Source of the DNA: Rhea pennata
Lineage: Eukaryota; Chordata; Aves; Rheiformes; Rheidae
Direction: 5' to 3'
Assembly: GCF_028389875.1 (NCBI RefSeq)
Contig: NC_084702.1
Location: 52,796,053 to 52,860,052 of the forward strand
Length of the DNA: 64,000 nt
Shown: piece after piece, positions 14,372-28,621 of the stretch
Layout: the number at the start of each line of letters is the position of its first letter
Numbering within the stretch: the first letter of the stretch is position 1
Notes under the pieces: model-generated
Database searches by the model: none
What the model was told of the DNA's origin: nothing
What the model saw: only the letters and a program-made list of their open reading frames with translations
Made by a program: the position numbers and the translations under genes

Positions 14372-15417
14372 ATAATAACTGTGAAGTACCTGACAGTTGC
14401 TCATCCACGATGATCTAATTGTATTCATATGGAAAAATCACATTGCATAGATTTAAACAGGAAGACATGCAATAACAAGACAAGTCACAGTATAGCAAAA
14501 CCTTGTTTCTTTGGTGAAACAGAAGCAGATAAAAAAGTTACAAAGATTTTAGACTTTCATTCACAAAAAAAACCAGACATTCACATTATACACTATACAA
14601 GATATAATATAAATAGAGAAAAGTATTATGTGCATTGTTTGGGGGGTGGGGAACAAACCGGCCAACACAGTGACGCTTTGCCGTGGAGAACGCACAAAAA
14701 CCGGTGGAGCGGTCACTGGAGTGCCGGAGGAGATGCTGGCAGGAACTGTAATTTCTGTACCTGGAGAGCTAGGCAAGATCGTGAGCAGCTCTGCCTCATA
14801 CAAACTCTTACATGTTGGCTGGGTTTTCAGTTCTTCTCCTTTCCTTTCCAGCTTTTTGCATCATTTCCCCACATTAACACAAAGGCATAAACCTCCCATT
14901 TATGTTTGTATTTGTAACGTTATTTTAAAAGGGGTATCACAGGGAACTTACTGGGGCTTTTCTTACATTTCTTTTCCCGTGCCAAAGGTGTGGAAGGCAC
15001 TTTTCAGAAATAACCGTACACAGTCCTTTTTGTGGAGAGGTTATTTTAAACGTTACCTTCTACACTTACTGTACACATCCAGGTCAGTCATCGAGCTGAC
15101 CAGGGTAAAAAATCATAATAGAAAACTCCTACATACACACTGCACCAACTACAATCTATAATCTCTTTGTGCACACACTTCTTTCTAGAAAGCCAAGATC
15201 CTGATTCTTCCGTAAGTCACACAGTTCTCACCCATCTAATTGCCAAACAAATGATCCGGTTTAGCAGGAATTTTGTTCTCCAGGGAAATAGCAGTTGAAC
15301 TGAAAGATGGTTCCAAAAGTGGAGCTCAGGGGCTAATATGGCACTGGCAAGCTCTTTTAATCTTCTTTGCTTGGGTAAAATAACATCCAATAAATTAAAT
15401 CAGTATGGCTTACTTCA

Positions 15418-15423
15418 TTTATT
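15418..15423 (-). promoter_or_regulatory. Polyadenylation signal AATAAA for VCAN
   Basis: Canonical AATAAA on the minus strand inside ATAAATAAATGAAG. It is the only canonical hexamer that coincides with the end of the conserved 3' UTR. Cleavage would be expected 10-30 bases downstream, at about 15390-15408. The exact cleavage position is inferred. Confidence 0.7.
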
Positions 15424-15495
15424 TATGTACGCTTCACAGCTGCAGCATTCATACACAAACATTCATTACTTTATAAAAAGATTAAAAAATGGTTA

Positions 15496-15503
15496 TATAT
15501 ACA
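15496..15503 (-). promoter_or_regulatory. Pumilio-type element TGTATATA in the 3' UTR (distal)
   Basis: A second exact UGUAUAUA on the transcribed strand, about 75 bases upstream of the polyadenylation hexamer. Only the motif supports it; the surrounding AT-richness makes a chance match possible. Confidence 0.35.
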
Positions 15504-15900
15504 AAATTATTTACTTTTTTGATTTTTGTTTGTTTTTTACAAAAAAAATTCTCAAACACTAGGTCTATCTCCATTTTAGAATGCAGAGACCTGTAATATA
15601 GACCTTGTGGTTAATGTTGTGAAAGTCAGGTTTTTTTCTTTTCTTTTTTTTTTTCCAAAAATGTGGACCTGGTTGATAAAGTTAATGTATTAGCACTTGG
15701 ATTTTTACAGGCCCTCCTTGTCATATACAAGTCCTCCATGCAGTCCTTTCTCATGAGTGATGAAGCTGGAATGGAGAGCACAAAAAAGTTCCACATTGCA
15801 GTCCCTAGTTCATGCTTCATCCCACTTTACGTGCTAAGTTTAAACTTTGCATCATATTGACACAAACTGTACCTTGGATGGGAAATGGCACAGCTCCAAT

Positions 15901-15910
15901 TAAAAAAAAT

Positions 15911-15938
<28 letters not shown>
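15901..15938. repeat. A-rich tract within the VCAN 3' UTR
   Basis: Runs of A broken by two Ts, 38 bases in all; on the transcript this is a U-rich tract. Confidence 0.85.
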
Positions 15939-15941
<3 letters not shown>

Positions 15942-16112
15942 ATGTAACTTGTGTGTTTATCTTCATCTGGTAATAGCAAGTCTCAGTCAATGCAGCTATT
16001 TCAACCATTTCCAGCCTAGGTGAATGACATAAAAACAATTTCATAAATGACTGAAGACCTCTGAGGCCGTTCTAACCATAAATATGCCTGAACTTAGTGT
16101 GACTTTTCATTT

Positions 16113-16120
16113 TATATACA
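16113..16120 (-). promoter_or_regulatory. Pumilio-type element TGTATATA in the 3' UTR (proximal)
   Basis: An exact match to the Pumilio recognition consensus UGUANAUA on the transcribed strand, within a block of the UTR that looks conserved with mammals. Function is inferred from the motif alone. Confidence 0.4.
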
Positions 16121-16495
16121 GGATTTTAAAAACAACACACAATTGAACAACATTAAAATCATCTTATTTACACTTTCATTGGTGCTAAAATTGAATTGTT
16201 TAAATATTGCAGTAGGCTGGTATATATCATAAAATGGTCCACACTGATGGCATATAGAAAACTAATAATCCTTTTAAGCTGGAAATGGTTTTCTCTCCTT
16301 CCCACAAGCACCCTTCCACTATATTTTTTTTTTTTTTGAATTTTCTGATAAACACCATATTTTGCAAAATGCATTGTGAATACCGGAGTCCATAGTTTCA
16401 AAACAATTTGATAATACTCCTATAAGTGATAGAAAAGGCACAGAAAGTTAGGACTTTGGCTGAAATGGTGGAAATCCCTATTCACCATTTAGCGC

Positions 16496-18653
<2,158 letters not shown>

Positions 18654-20740
18654 TTATATTTCATGTTACAGAAGTTCACATAATATTACCTTTGATGTAA
18701 AACAATCTTAATTGTTTGACTGAGGCAGTTAAGCAGAAACTAAACAAAGCCAGATTTATAATATCCTCCCACTCTATTAACAGATAATCTCAGATGGGAA
18801 AAAATATACTGAGCCAATTTTTCACTTACTGTAAACTGATGTCAGGTGAACAAAACAGAACGACACAATTCAGACCAAGTAAAATCTGATCCAGAGTGTG
18901 TTGAAACACACTCTCTCTATCCTACATAGACAGATGGAAACTGAAATGCCAGAAAATGTAGTAAATATCCCACTGTTCTTATTAGTTCAAGTCTGCTAAA
19001 TGGCAAATCACAGGTGATCCTGTCAGGCTCAAATTAGGTATTCTGTGATTTCACTTAATAAAGTCACTCGGTGGGCTGACTTGCAGAATTATACCTAAAA
19101 TAAGAAAAGGTGGTGCCAGAATATGACCCCAAACTATAACAGATTGACATTTCCATTAAGAAGGCTTAGGTGGCAGACTAAACAAATACGGCAGCCTTCC
19201 AGCTTTAGAACCGATGATCCAGGTTCTGCTCTCTGTAGAAAAAGGCAGCTCCAAAGACCTTTGGACTTACAGCGCTGTGAATAAAGGCAGAATGTGGTAA
19301 ACTAGTTTGAGAAATAGAAAGCTGGTTGCTGGTATGTGACAAGGCTTCAAATGGCAGATTTATTTAGCATAAAAAATAACTGAGTTCCACAGCGCTGCAC
19401 CTGGAACACGCGTCTGACATATCCATTTGGGACAGATGGCACAGATTTGGGGTTCCAAACCAGCTATGTGAGGCATTTATTTAGCTATACAGCCCTGCAG
19501 CTTTCAGCTCCGCATCTGCCTGAAGGGATGTGCCCACTGAGACCAACTGTGGCCAGGCAGCCCTGCCAAGAGCTGCGTGACACTGGCTGGTGGCAGGCTG
19601 TGCGGGGCTCCACACACAGGCTATAGCCACCTATATTTCACTGTAGGATGCACACATTCAGGCAGTTCATTATTGCACAGCATCATTTTTGGCTGAAAAT
19701 TAGGGAGTATTTAGTCCATTTACTCAACCAGTAAGCATGAAAAATAGAAGCAAAGGGATTGTCAAACTGATAGAAAAATCTATCCGCTAATCTTTGATAG
19801 GGGGCATATGCTGCAGTCCGCAGAGGTGGGATAATTTTTACCTAAATGAAGTAGAGCAATCTGAGATTTATATAATGTTATGTAAAGAAAAGTGAGAGCA
19901 GATTTAGGAAACTATTCTTAGTGATTTTCTTTGAGATTGCTGTTGTGTCACTTCTAGAAGAATTTAATGAAGGATAAAAATAAGTATCTAAAAGCACAGG
20001 AATGTACATAGATGCCAGATATTAACCATTCAGCTAGCCCCTTGTATGGTCAAAATGATACAGATTCTACAGTGCTTATGTTTTAACTTAGTGCTTACAT
20101 CTTTCTGACTAGAGGTGGCCCACATAAATGTCATAAAAGTTTAGCTTTTTATTTTTTTTAACTGTATGAAATAACCACTATTCAGTGCCTGTGCAAACAT
20201 ATTTTAGAAATAATGTTAACAAACCACATGCAAGTAGTATTTATCTCACAGTGAATCAAGCTAATTAAAAACCTGAGTTAAACACTTAACCTTTTCCTAC
20301 TATGTCCCATCTTATCCATCACAGGTTTTAATTATCCAAGCAATTTAACAATCATGCTCTAAGTAAATTTGTTTTGCATTGAATTTATTACTGGTACCAA
20401 CTCATAAAACACCCCCCTTTTTATGTGAGACTAGTGTAATTTCATCTCTACATTTCAATGCTTAATAATCCTAACCTACAATGTATACATAAGCCTCAGG
20501 TCCAGAATTTAGCATTCCACATTAGCTGATAAATGACGGAATGAGTTTTGCAAGCACAGTAGCTAAATACCAGACATATGACTCAAAGAGGATCTGTGGT
20601 GTGGGGGCTTTCTGCAACACCTAGTGCAAAAAAAGAAAAGAAAGCTCTGTATATATCTCCTAAACTAACGAGAAGACAAATGGGGAGGAAGGAATGTGCT
20701 CATGTATGCTGTGTACTACTGTAATTTAGAGTGCTACAAG

Positions 20741-20751
20741 CCCCCCCCCCC
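20741..20751. repeat. C11 homopolymer
   Basis: Eleven Cs followed by TTTTGC, in intron 12. Confidence 0.85.
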
Positions 20752-21933
20752 TTTTGCAAAAGGATATTTTGGAATAACTGCTTAGCCAAAAGTCTAGTAC
20801 CTTCCTATAGCAGTGTTGGTTAAGGATACAGCAATATGAGCAGAAAAGGTCTCTTTACTACAAGATAGAAAGTCACTGCCTGCTACACCAAACAGTGATA
20901 ACTAGACACACTCTGAAGGCTCCAGCTTGCGAGCAGAGACGATTTACATGGGAATGGCTAATGTTACTGCCCCAGATATCTGTCCCATCTCCTCTACATG
21001 GATGCGTAGAAGCTCCAATGCAGCTTCACAAATGCTGCAGCTTAAAAGCCATTCAGCACATATTGGTGTAGCCTTTGCTGCTGCGGGGAAGTTCACCTGT
21101 GCGTGCTGTGGAGGCAAGGTGAGCAGGGGGAAGTGACACCTCACTTACATCTCTAACGCCCACAGGTCAGGAGTGTACGTACGGTCTGTTATACTGCTCA
21201 GATGACAGGCAATCAGCTTCTTACGGCAATTCAGTCACTTTCAAGAATATGACCACACATACAGACACAAACAAAAATTAAGGAAAACAGTCAGGAAGGT
21301 GGTAGAAAAGTTTGACCAACAACGTGCTGAAAGAGAAGGGAAGACTTCAGTGTAGCCTGTAGACGTTTCTGGTAGGAATGACACCAAAGAGCTGACTGCT
21401 TTCGTACGGACCTGAGTGTGGGAAGCAAGGACGTGTAGTGGCCCTTGGGGGCGTGAGAGCTGAAGGTGCTCAGCAGTTTGCCAGCTCCTGCTCCAAGCGG
21501 ACAGACTCCAAATGCTCTACGCGCCTTGCCATACTGACTCCAAACTTTTTGTTTGCTTTGTTGGCAGGGCTGCAGTGTTATGGCAAAGAAGCATATCTAG
21601 GCTCTGTGGTTTATGCAAGAATGTCTGATATCCTCCAGCATGACATGCTGTTACCTCACATCTGATATCGTCATTGCATGGATTTATTTTGGCTGTATAA
21701 CTCTGCTTTTCCTTGGCTTTAGTGCCAAAATTGCTTAGCAGAGGAAGTTCCAGACTGCTGAATTGCTTTCTTAAGTCTCCACCCAGCTCTTCAGTAGTTT
21801 TTCAATTCCTTATTTAGCCACTGATAGGGGGATAAGATACAGAAAGATTCTCACAGTTTGACTGGTATAAGCTGCTAGACAAATATACTGATATTTTGCT
21901 TTCTCCGTATGGATGACGTTTTTGCATGACCAT

Positions 21934-22036
21934 GAGCTTGATTCTGTTTTTCTCAAACTAGTGTAAATCTGGGGTGTTCCCACTACGTCAAGTAAAACTA
22001 CATGAGAATAAAATTAGTGAAAAAGAACCAAATCCC
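21934..22036. repeat. Ancient palindromic amniote repeat fragment
   Basis: The block starts GAGCTTGATTCTG, continues ACTAGTGTAAATCTGGGGTG and CTACGTCAAGTAAAACTACA, and ends AACCAAATCCC. This resembles a widespread old amniote element with self-complementary ends (GATTCTG...GTGTAAAT...GTCAATGGAGTTACA...CAGGCCC). I cannot name the family with certainty. Confidence 0.45.
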
Positions 22037-24499
22037 ATATGTCACATACTGCATTGCACTGTTTGTTTTCAGAGATATTCCCTATAATCTCTCATACAAA
22101 GCATGCTAAGAGTGAAGACTTCCCTCCCCTTGCACTAAAGTATCTCAAATATTCAATTCATAACTCTTCTGTTGAGAAACACTGCCCAAAATATCCTAAA
22201 CAAGATGTCCTTCTTTAAGCAGCTATGTCATTTAAGATCCTTGTATTTCAATGTAATTACTGTCTTTTAGAAAAATACACCATACCAAAAAAAATTTTTT
22301 TCAATTTCGTTCCCTGTCAACATCTACCATTCAGGTCTGCTTGCTTTTTAAGATCCTGTCCAAAAATGATCAGCCAAATTCACAGAGGAGCCAAAAATTG
22401 TTGACATCATTCCAGCTACCCACTGCTGGGTTGTATCTTCACGTAAATTGTTATTGTCCCAGCAGACCAACGAAACCACCACTAAGGAGTACTATGTTGA
22501 ATTGATAAAGTTCAAGGCATCCACTTGCCAGAACTAAAACTTCATTTGACAGCTCTATCGAACTATTTTAGCTGCATCACCCATAAGATACGTTTTCTGC
22601 TTCTGAAAAATCTAAATAGTTTCAAATGTTAAGTTAATGCATGGACAAAAAACTGCCATGACCCTCAGCAAAAATACTCACATTGGGCTATCCCACAGAG
22701 GGACCTAGAGATTATTACTACCCTGACTAACATTTAAGCAGTGCTCTGTGGAACATTAACACAGCACATGGGACATTTTCCCACAGATTACAATGCAAAG
22801 CACTTCTACGTCATACATTTTAGGCCATAAAAATCTTTAATACGTACTTGACCCACTCTTCTCCAGCCATGAAGCATAGCGTTGCTGGGCTGTGGAGAGG
22901 AAAGTTCAAAGCAAGGCACGAGAGTGAGTGCAGGGAGTACACAACTCCCCAACTCAGGTAGATACTGCTGCACTGGTTACTTCACAAAGCTCTTAACATC
23001 CATGAGAGCTAGAAACCTGCTTCTTTTTATCAAAAATAGAGATTTCAGTGTAATCAGAGAACTGCAAGAACCGGCCTTAGGGACAGGATTTTGATATCAG
23101 CACATTCATTTGGTCCATTAGGAGCCCACACAACTATTCTGACTTGCCATAATTTTCAAGCCGAAAACAGGTGCTCCCCTTATGTTCTTTACATCTTTAA
23201 TTATGTTATGTTGTAAGAAGTCTTCCTTGTACCATTTTTTTGGTAAAAGTGAAGTCCGCAATTACACATTGGAATTACTAGCTTCCTCTGCTACAGAATA
23301 TCGAAAATTTTCTGGCAGAATGAGGGGGATGGCCCACTGGTTAAAACCACAGCTGAGACGGGGATTCAGTTCTTCAGGCTTCCTACAGGACATTAAGAAA
23401 TACATTTGGCTGACTCACTTCCTAATCTGTCAGAAAATAGTGACACTGTTTTCCTGCTTCACAGGAGGTGCTTGGCATTTTATTAAGTTCCCCAGGTAAG
23501 TGAATATCCAGTTTTTGGAGGTTTTCCTAGTACGGAATTGAATTAAAACATAGACACAATCTGCCAGTTGGGTGACAGACTGACTTTTCTGATTAATTAA
23601 AACTCAGAAAGCAAGGATTTAAGAATCATAAAGCAGCTGATTTGATTAGCCAATTGCTATGTTTTGTCATTCAGATGGCTGCTAATCAAACTGAATGAGC
23701 ATAGCTTTCCTGTCATGAACATGATCTGACCTTGTGAGAGATTTGTTAATTCTATTTTCAGCCAACCGACCTTATTTTGGGGATTCATATCGTATAAATG
23801 AGTCATCCACTCAGCTCTTTCGGACGTTTGCGTACGCCAAGGTGAATCTGTGCGCAAGTAGTACCTCAGCTTTGCGACATGCATTTAGAAATACCAGCCG
23901 TTGTTTTACCTCCGAAAGGCATACCAAGTGGCTCAGATCAATAGCCTGGATTTTGCATTCCTGGGCAGTCAACAACGACTGTGTTTAACGAAGCACAACA
24001 GAATAAACTAGTGATGCAAACGAAACTTAACTACTCGACCTCTTTATTGTGCAAAGGCCGATATTCTTTTGTACATAACTAAAGCTAAGAAATAATGTAC
24101 TAGAAATACATCTAATATTTAGGTTTTAGGGTTAATGTTTTTCCTTCTGGGAAAAGGAAGAATGCTTTCAGTATGTTTAAATATACTTAAATTATAAATC
24201 TCTCTTGGCATTTTTTGGCACTTGTAATTTCCAGTGGGATTTTTGTTTTATTTCATTCTAGTTGCTTTCCTATCTGATCACAGCTTAATGCAAGACTAAT
24301 AAGGTACATTAGAAAGACAACGAAAGAGCTGAATGGATACACTCTGTGCCATTTCATCTTAAAATGAAGCGACATTTCCTGCCCGGTATTTATCGCTAAA
24401 CCAGCTTAAGCCAGCATTGCAAAGCTTACCAGCTATTGTCCTTTTCTCCTGTAACTCTGCTGAGAACAGGAATACACTTTTTCACAACAGCAGAAAAAA

Positions 24500-24504
<5 letters not shown>

Positions 24505-24530
<26 letters not shown>
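24505..24530. repeat. T26 homopolymer
   Basis: Twenty-six Ts in intron 12; poly(A) in the transcribed orientation. Confidence 0.9.
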
Positions 24531-26938
24531 GGTCAGATCAGTCTACTAAACAGGCTCCTCAATGTGGAGGTTCTGTTATAATTGGATAGCTTAACTAAAA
24601 ATTACATCGTGCATTCAGTAAGTTCTTGCTTACCCAGTTCTAGGGGCTGGCTGACTTATAAAGAGATCAGCACAAGGTTACAATGACTCTATGGATCGGT
24701 TCAGAATCCCCTGGTTTCTGGCACATGCTGTCATACAGCACTGCTTCTGTTACAGGACAGACTCATGGGAGGTTTGAAAGGGATTCAATTTCCTTTCAAC
24801 AGAAAGAAAAAAAAAACACAAACAGATTACTGTGAAGATTTGGCAATGACAGTAATATTTCCATTAGGTTCACCTAGTCTTTAAATACATTTCTACACTA
24901 GGAAAGACAAGAAACTACCTTATAGCACTGGCTCTGTTTCACTTAATTTCACCCTAGTCTTGCAAAAGATTCACTGTTTAATTTTATGAATTGGAGTGGT
25001 TTGACAGAACTCACAAAACTATTCAGGAGCTTGAAAACTCTATTCAGCAAGGGTCCGAGCATATACCTTCTGTTAATGACACAGGGGGTGCCCCAAACTC
25101 CATGGGGCAGGTCCCTTGGCTAATTCAGGCACATGCTAAAACAACATGCTGAACAAGGGACCAAGCTAAGTATGTTAGTAAATCATTTCTGGGAAAAACT
25201 ATAGTCCATATGAAGGCAACTGCTACGCTTAACCTCACCTATGAGCGCATACAAAATCACATACCACGGTCCTGGTAGTCTTCCTATTTAGATGTTAGCT
25301 GCATGGCTCGCACCAAGCCCCTAACCTGGGCTTTACTTGCACACGATTAGGGAAGCTGCCAGGATTTGGATCGGTCATGCACCCAACACTTTCTCCATTA
25401 GGGAGTCAGAGTGAACCTATGGCAAACTCCCAGCTCCAGGAGCTCAGAGGTACTCCTGGCTTCGCTGGTTCAGACACAGACAGAAGGAGCTTTGCTAATG
25501 AACCTTGCAAAGGATTTCACCGTAAAGATTTTTTTCCTAACACAGTAAGTGGTTGAATCTGTTGGCAACTCTTTCATTTCTTATGTGACCGCTTGCAAAG
25601 AAAGGACCCTAGATAACATATATTTACGTATTTCCATGAATACCCACAAGAACTGATTGCAGTTCATATAAATATTAAGACTTATGGAAAAACATATAAT
25701 TCATGAAAGAAAGAAGAAAATTTCATGAAGAAAATTCATACCTACTTATTTTCATTTATATTCCTTAGATATCTGATGTATCTGAATATAAAAGCAGTAT
25801 CAAACTTATTTAGGGTGTGGGCAGGTTGCAGAGCAGATGTTAGGTCTTTGACTTTTCTTTAGGGCAGCACCAAAACCATGCCAATTTTCCTCTGAGAAGT
25901 GGAGGCTGATCAGTATGGCAGGAAGCTCCCACTAGATGGCACTGTCTACTCACCGCTGAGCCCGGGTACCGATCCCGAATCGTTCCAGAGGAATCATGGC
26001 ACGGAACAGCTATCTCCTTGATTAACTCTTAAAAAGCTATTGAAGCCAACGGGCAAAACCTCATCGGCTCTGGACCACGTCCTCTTAGAGCATTAACTAG
26101 CTTTCTCGGTGTTTCAGATATTCCCTTTAGAGGACTGCGTAGTCCGAAGGTGCACGTCCGCTCTGTGCGTTGGTCGTTCAGAAGTCAAACGCGCCTCAGT
26201 ACGCGGAGCTGCCAACAGTGAGCGGCACACGCTGCTGCTGAAATTCCCTTTGTAATGGCCAGGTGTTGAAGAGAGGCATGGGAGGGTGATAGAGGTTCGT
26301 TGGTATAATACATGTGCTCTGGAAGTCATACTGACATAATTATATAGTATCAACATGATGTAAATTCATTTTTTATGTGCAATTTACTGAAAAAAATCCT
26401 CCATTTTGTCACTTATTTTAACAATTATTGCAGGCTAGAAGCTGTCCAAGAGTTTCGGCCCCAGGCCAACTGTAATGAGGCTCTGAAGTAACTACCTACC
26501 CGCTTCGTAAAAATAAGACAAACAAAAAACCACTTTGTCTGACAGGCCCTCCTTACAGCCTAAGACACACCGAACTAAAAATATACCTGTCATTAATAAC
26601 ATTATATCGTTCTCCTCCATTTAATGCAGGTCAAACGAGCATCTTAAAGAGAGGCTCTAATGACTGTTTGCAGTCACAAAATCAAAACATTTGGTAGATT
26701 TAAAATCTCCCTCTCCAAGGATCCCGCGGGACATTGGCACAATGAGCTTTTTGTTTGCAGCCGACTACAGTACTTCTTAGTTTGTTTGCTTTATTTAACT
26801 CTCGGAGGCAGCCTACCCCCTACAATATTCTCTACCTTTTGAAGGTTTTTCTGTTCAATGAAGTTGCTCTTTCTGAGCGGGGAGCAGTGATGGATTTGCT
26901 TAAGTTAAAACATTCTGATTCACTGACCGATAAAGGAC

Positions 26939-26959
26939 GGGGCGGGGGGGGGGGGGGGG
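26939..26959 (+). repeat. G-rich run (G4-C-G16), quadruplex-capable
   Basis: Four Gs, one C and then sixteen Gs, about 100 bases from the edge of the CpG island. Runs of this kind fold as G-quadruplexes and are prone to length error. Confidence 0.7.
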
Positions 26960-27055
26960 TTTCTGCCAGAATGAAGCTTCTGTTTCTTTCATTTTATTTT
27001 TTTTGTTAATGTAGCTTCCTAACACTGACAACCCAAAGTCCGGTACTGCAAACAC

Positions 27056-27532
27056 AAAGCGTAGCACTCCCGCGCCGCGGGAAGAAAAACCAGCGCAGAG
27101 TCTCCGGGCGGTTTTAAAAGCGGCAGTACGCCCCGCCGCTCTGCCGGCTGGCAGCCCCCTGCGAGGGACGGGCGGTCTGGCCGCGGACACCAGCCAGCTC
27201 CGTGTTACGGCACAACCGCGTGCAACGGGAGCGAGCTCAGCGCCGCACAAAGCACTAATTATCAGCAGCATTTTCCAGAGGCTATGAATAACTCCCCCTG
27301 CGCGGCAGAGGCCCAAGGCACAACCCCAAGTAGCTGTATGTGCTTAATCCATAGCACGCGCAGTTCCGACGGACTCCCGCACCGCTGCGCCGGCTCAGAA
27401 GGGCCCGTAACAGCGAAACGCCAGCAATCCACCCGCACACAGCGCAGAAACCGCCAAAAGCAACAGCAGCCGCCTTCCGCTCGGGCGGCTGCGCCGCACA
27501 GCTGTAAACGTTACTGCTCGCGGAACTAAGTG
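27056..27532. promoter_or_regulatory. CpG island inside VCAN intron 12
   Basis: I count about 50 CpG dinucleotides in roughly 475 bases of about 60 percent GC. This gives an observed/expected ratio near or above 1, while the flanking intron is AT-rich and CpG-poor. An isolated island like this in a vertebrate genome usually marks an unmethylated promoter or a developmental enhancer. On the minus strand a TTTAAAA box lies within it, around 27112-27118. A TAATTA-like homeobox core (GATAATTAG) lies near 27256-27264. No first exon can be assigned from sequence alone. Confidence 0.7.
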
Positions 27533-28595
27533 AATTATTTAAATTCAATTTCCCTAAGATATTTTCAAATGTCACATTGTGTTCACACCATCTTTGATCA
27601 AGCCAACTACAAGTGTCCCTACTGATAAGTTTTATTGTTAATATTGGCTCTTTCTTGCTAAAATTATCATTTACTATTTAATTGTATCACATTGATCCAA
27701 CTAGGCAGAGACACACAGTTGCATGACTGATTTAGGCCTTGCTTTCTTTTCCTGTACTGCTATGATTTTCCCAAACTTATTTGCTTTTATTACTTAGAGC
27801 TTTTTACAGTATACTTAGACTAAAGTTTGTCCATGATCCGTTCTTAAGAAGTAACTCACTATCACAGAAATATCAGGAGAAAAACCGGAAGAAGAAAGGA
27901 AGAATAAATTTGATACTATAAAAACCTGCAGAGCAAACTTTTACCATTTTCATTCCGAGTAAAATGTATTTGAGAGGAAAACGGGATCTTTCTCACACCA
28001 TATACCAGCAGACAGCCCTGCGAGTACGCTGCAGTAGAACACAAGCAGACCTAACGCTCTTTAAACTATCCTATTATTTTCTTCTACCTCTTGCATCTGT
28101 AGAGGCGACCATATCTGAAACACCCTGAGCAGAAATTTGCTTCGTTTTCGGGAAGTACTGCCTAGTGATGTACTGGAAACGCAGGGGTGCCGCGAGCGCT
28201 CTGAGCTCGCTTCAGGGCCTGCTCTCTCTCCACCTTCCGCCGTGGGGCACAATACGCACAAGTTAGGGACTAAGCGGATATGCCAAAACTTGCAGCCTTC
28301 AATGGTCCATGTGATTTTTTTATGTTGCCAATATTCCAAGTCCGTGCTCAAGGCAGCGGCCAATAATCGGCAGTGCTCACTGTGGTCAGGGCTGAACTTG
28401 CACCACAAGTGTGGGGCCAGCTTTCCTGAACGAGCTTTCTCTTTTTGCGTTGTACTAACACAGCTGCAGTCATCTCTTTCCCTTGATATAAAAAAAGAGA
28501 GGTTACTGCTGCCAGAGGATTTTTCATATGGCCCATCAGCTCCAGAATATGAATCCACCTCTCCCAACAACTGGAAACACTGAAATATTCTTTTC

Positions 28596-28621
28596 AAAAA
28601 AAAAAAAAAAAAAAAAAAAAA
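28596..28621. repeat. A26 homopolymer
   Basis: Twenty-six As in intron 12, following a GC-richer segment at 28.1-28.59 kb. Confidence 0.9.

Larger units (their letters stand above)
1..15394. other. Intergenic DNA downstream of VCAN
   Basis: No exon could be supported on either strand. Open frames are short and show no recognisable domain or splice-consistent partner. By amniote synteny the next gene in this direction should be HAPLN1, convergent to VCAN, but its link-module motifs are not present. The stretch holds microsatellites, GC-richer islands of low CpG density (2.3-2.7, 6.7-7.0 and 8.0-8.4 kb), a CpG-enriched patch at 12.95-13.26 kb, and a long inverted repeat at 1.85-1.96 kb. It also holds a 15-base tandem duplication at 6142-6171 and an old repeat fragment at 14.33 kb. 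Confidence 0.75.
15395..16495 (-). other. VCAN: VCAN 3' UTR
   Basis: About 1.1 kb of sequence between the stop codon and the inferred cleavage site. Read on the minus strand, several blocks agree with what I remember of the human VCAN 3' UTR. One is the stretch just after the stop containing TTTCAGCCAAAGTCCTAAC. Others are a TACCAGCCTACTG block near 16.21 kb and a block near 16.11-16.17 kb with AATAAGATGATTT and CCTGTATATAAAAT. The distal block at 15.4-15.5 kb contains AAAGTAATGAATG and GCTGCAGCTGTGAAGC. The UTR is AT-rich. It contains an A14 run at about 16325-16338 and an A-rich/T-rich tract at 15901-15938. The short open frames within it are not coding. Confidence 0.8.

Noticed and set aside
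14429..15161. Overlapping plus-strand frames of 153 and 177 codons just past the VCAN 3' end
   Set aside because: No domain, the two frames overlap each other, and no splice signals or conserved motifs. Likely chance in a locally GC-richer patch.
1..15394. HAPLN1 terminal exon expected by synteny on the plus strand
   Set aside because: I looked for link-module motifs such as WLxDGSVRYPI on the plus strand and found none; HAPLN1 must lie outside the window.
28061..28597. 178-codon minus-strand open frame in intron 12, with an overlapping 148-codon plus-strand frame
   Set aside because: No recognisable domain, both strands open at once, no splice context and GC-richer composition. Kept only as a possible non-coding or retrocopy observation.
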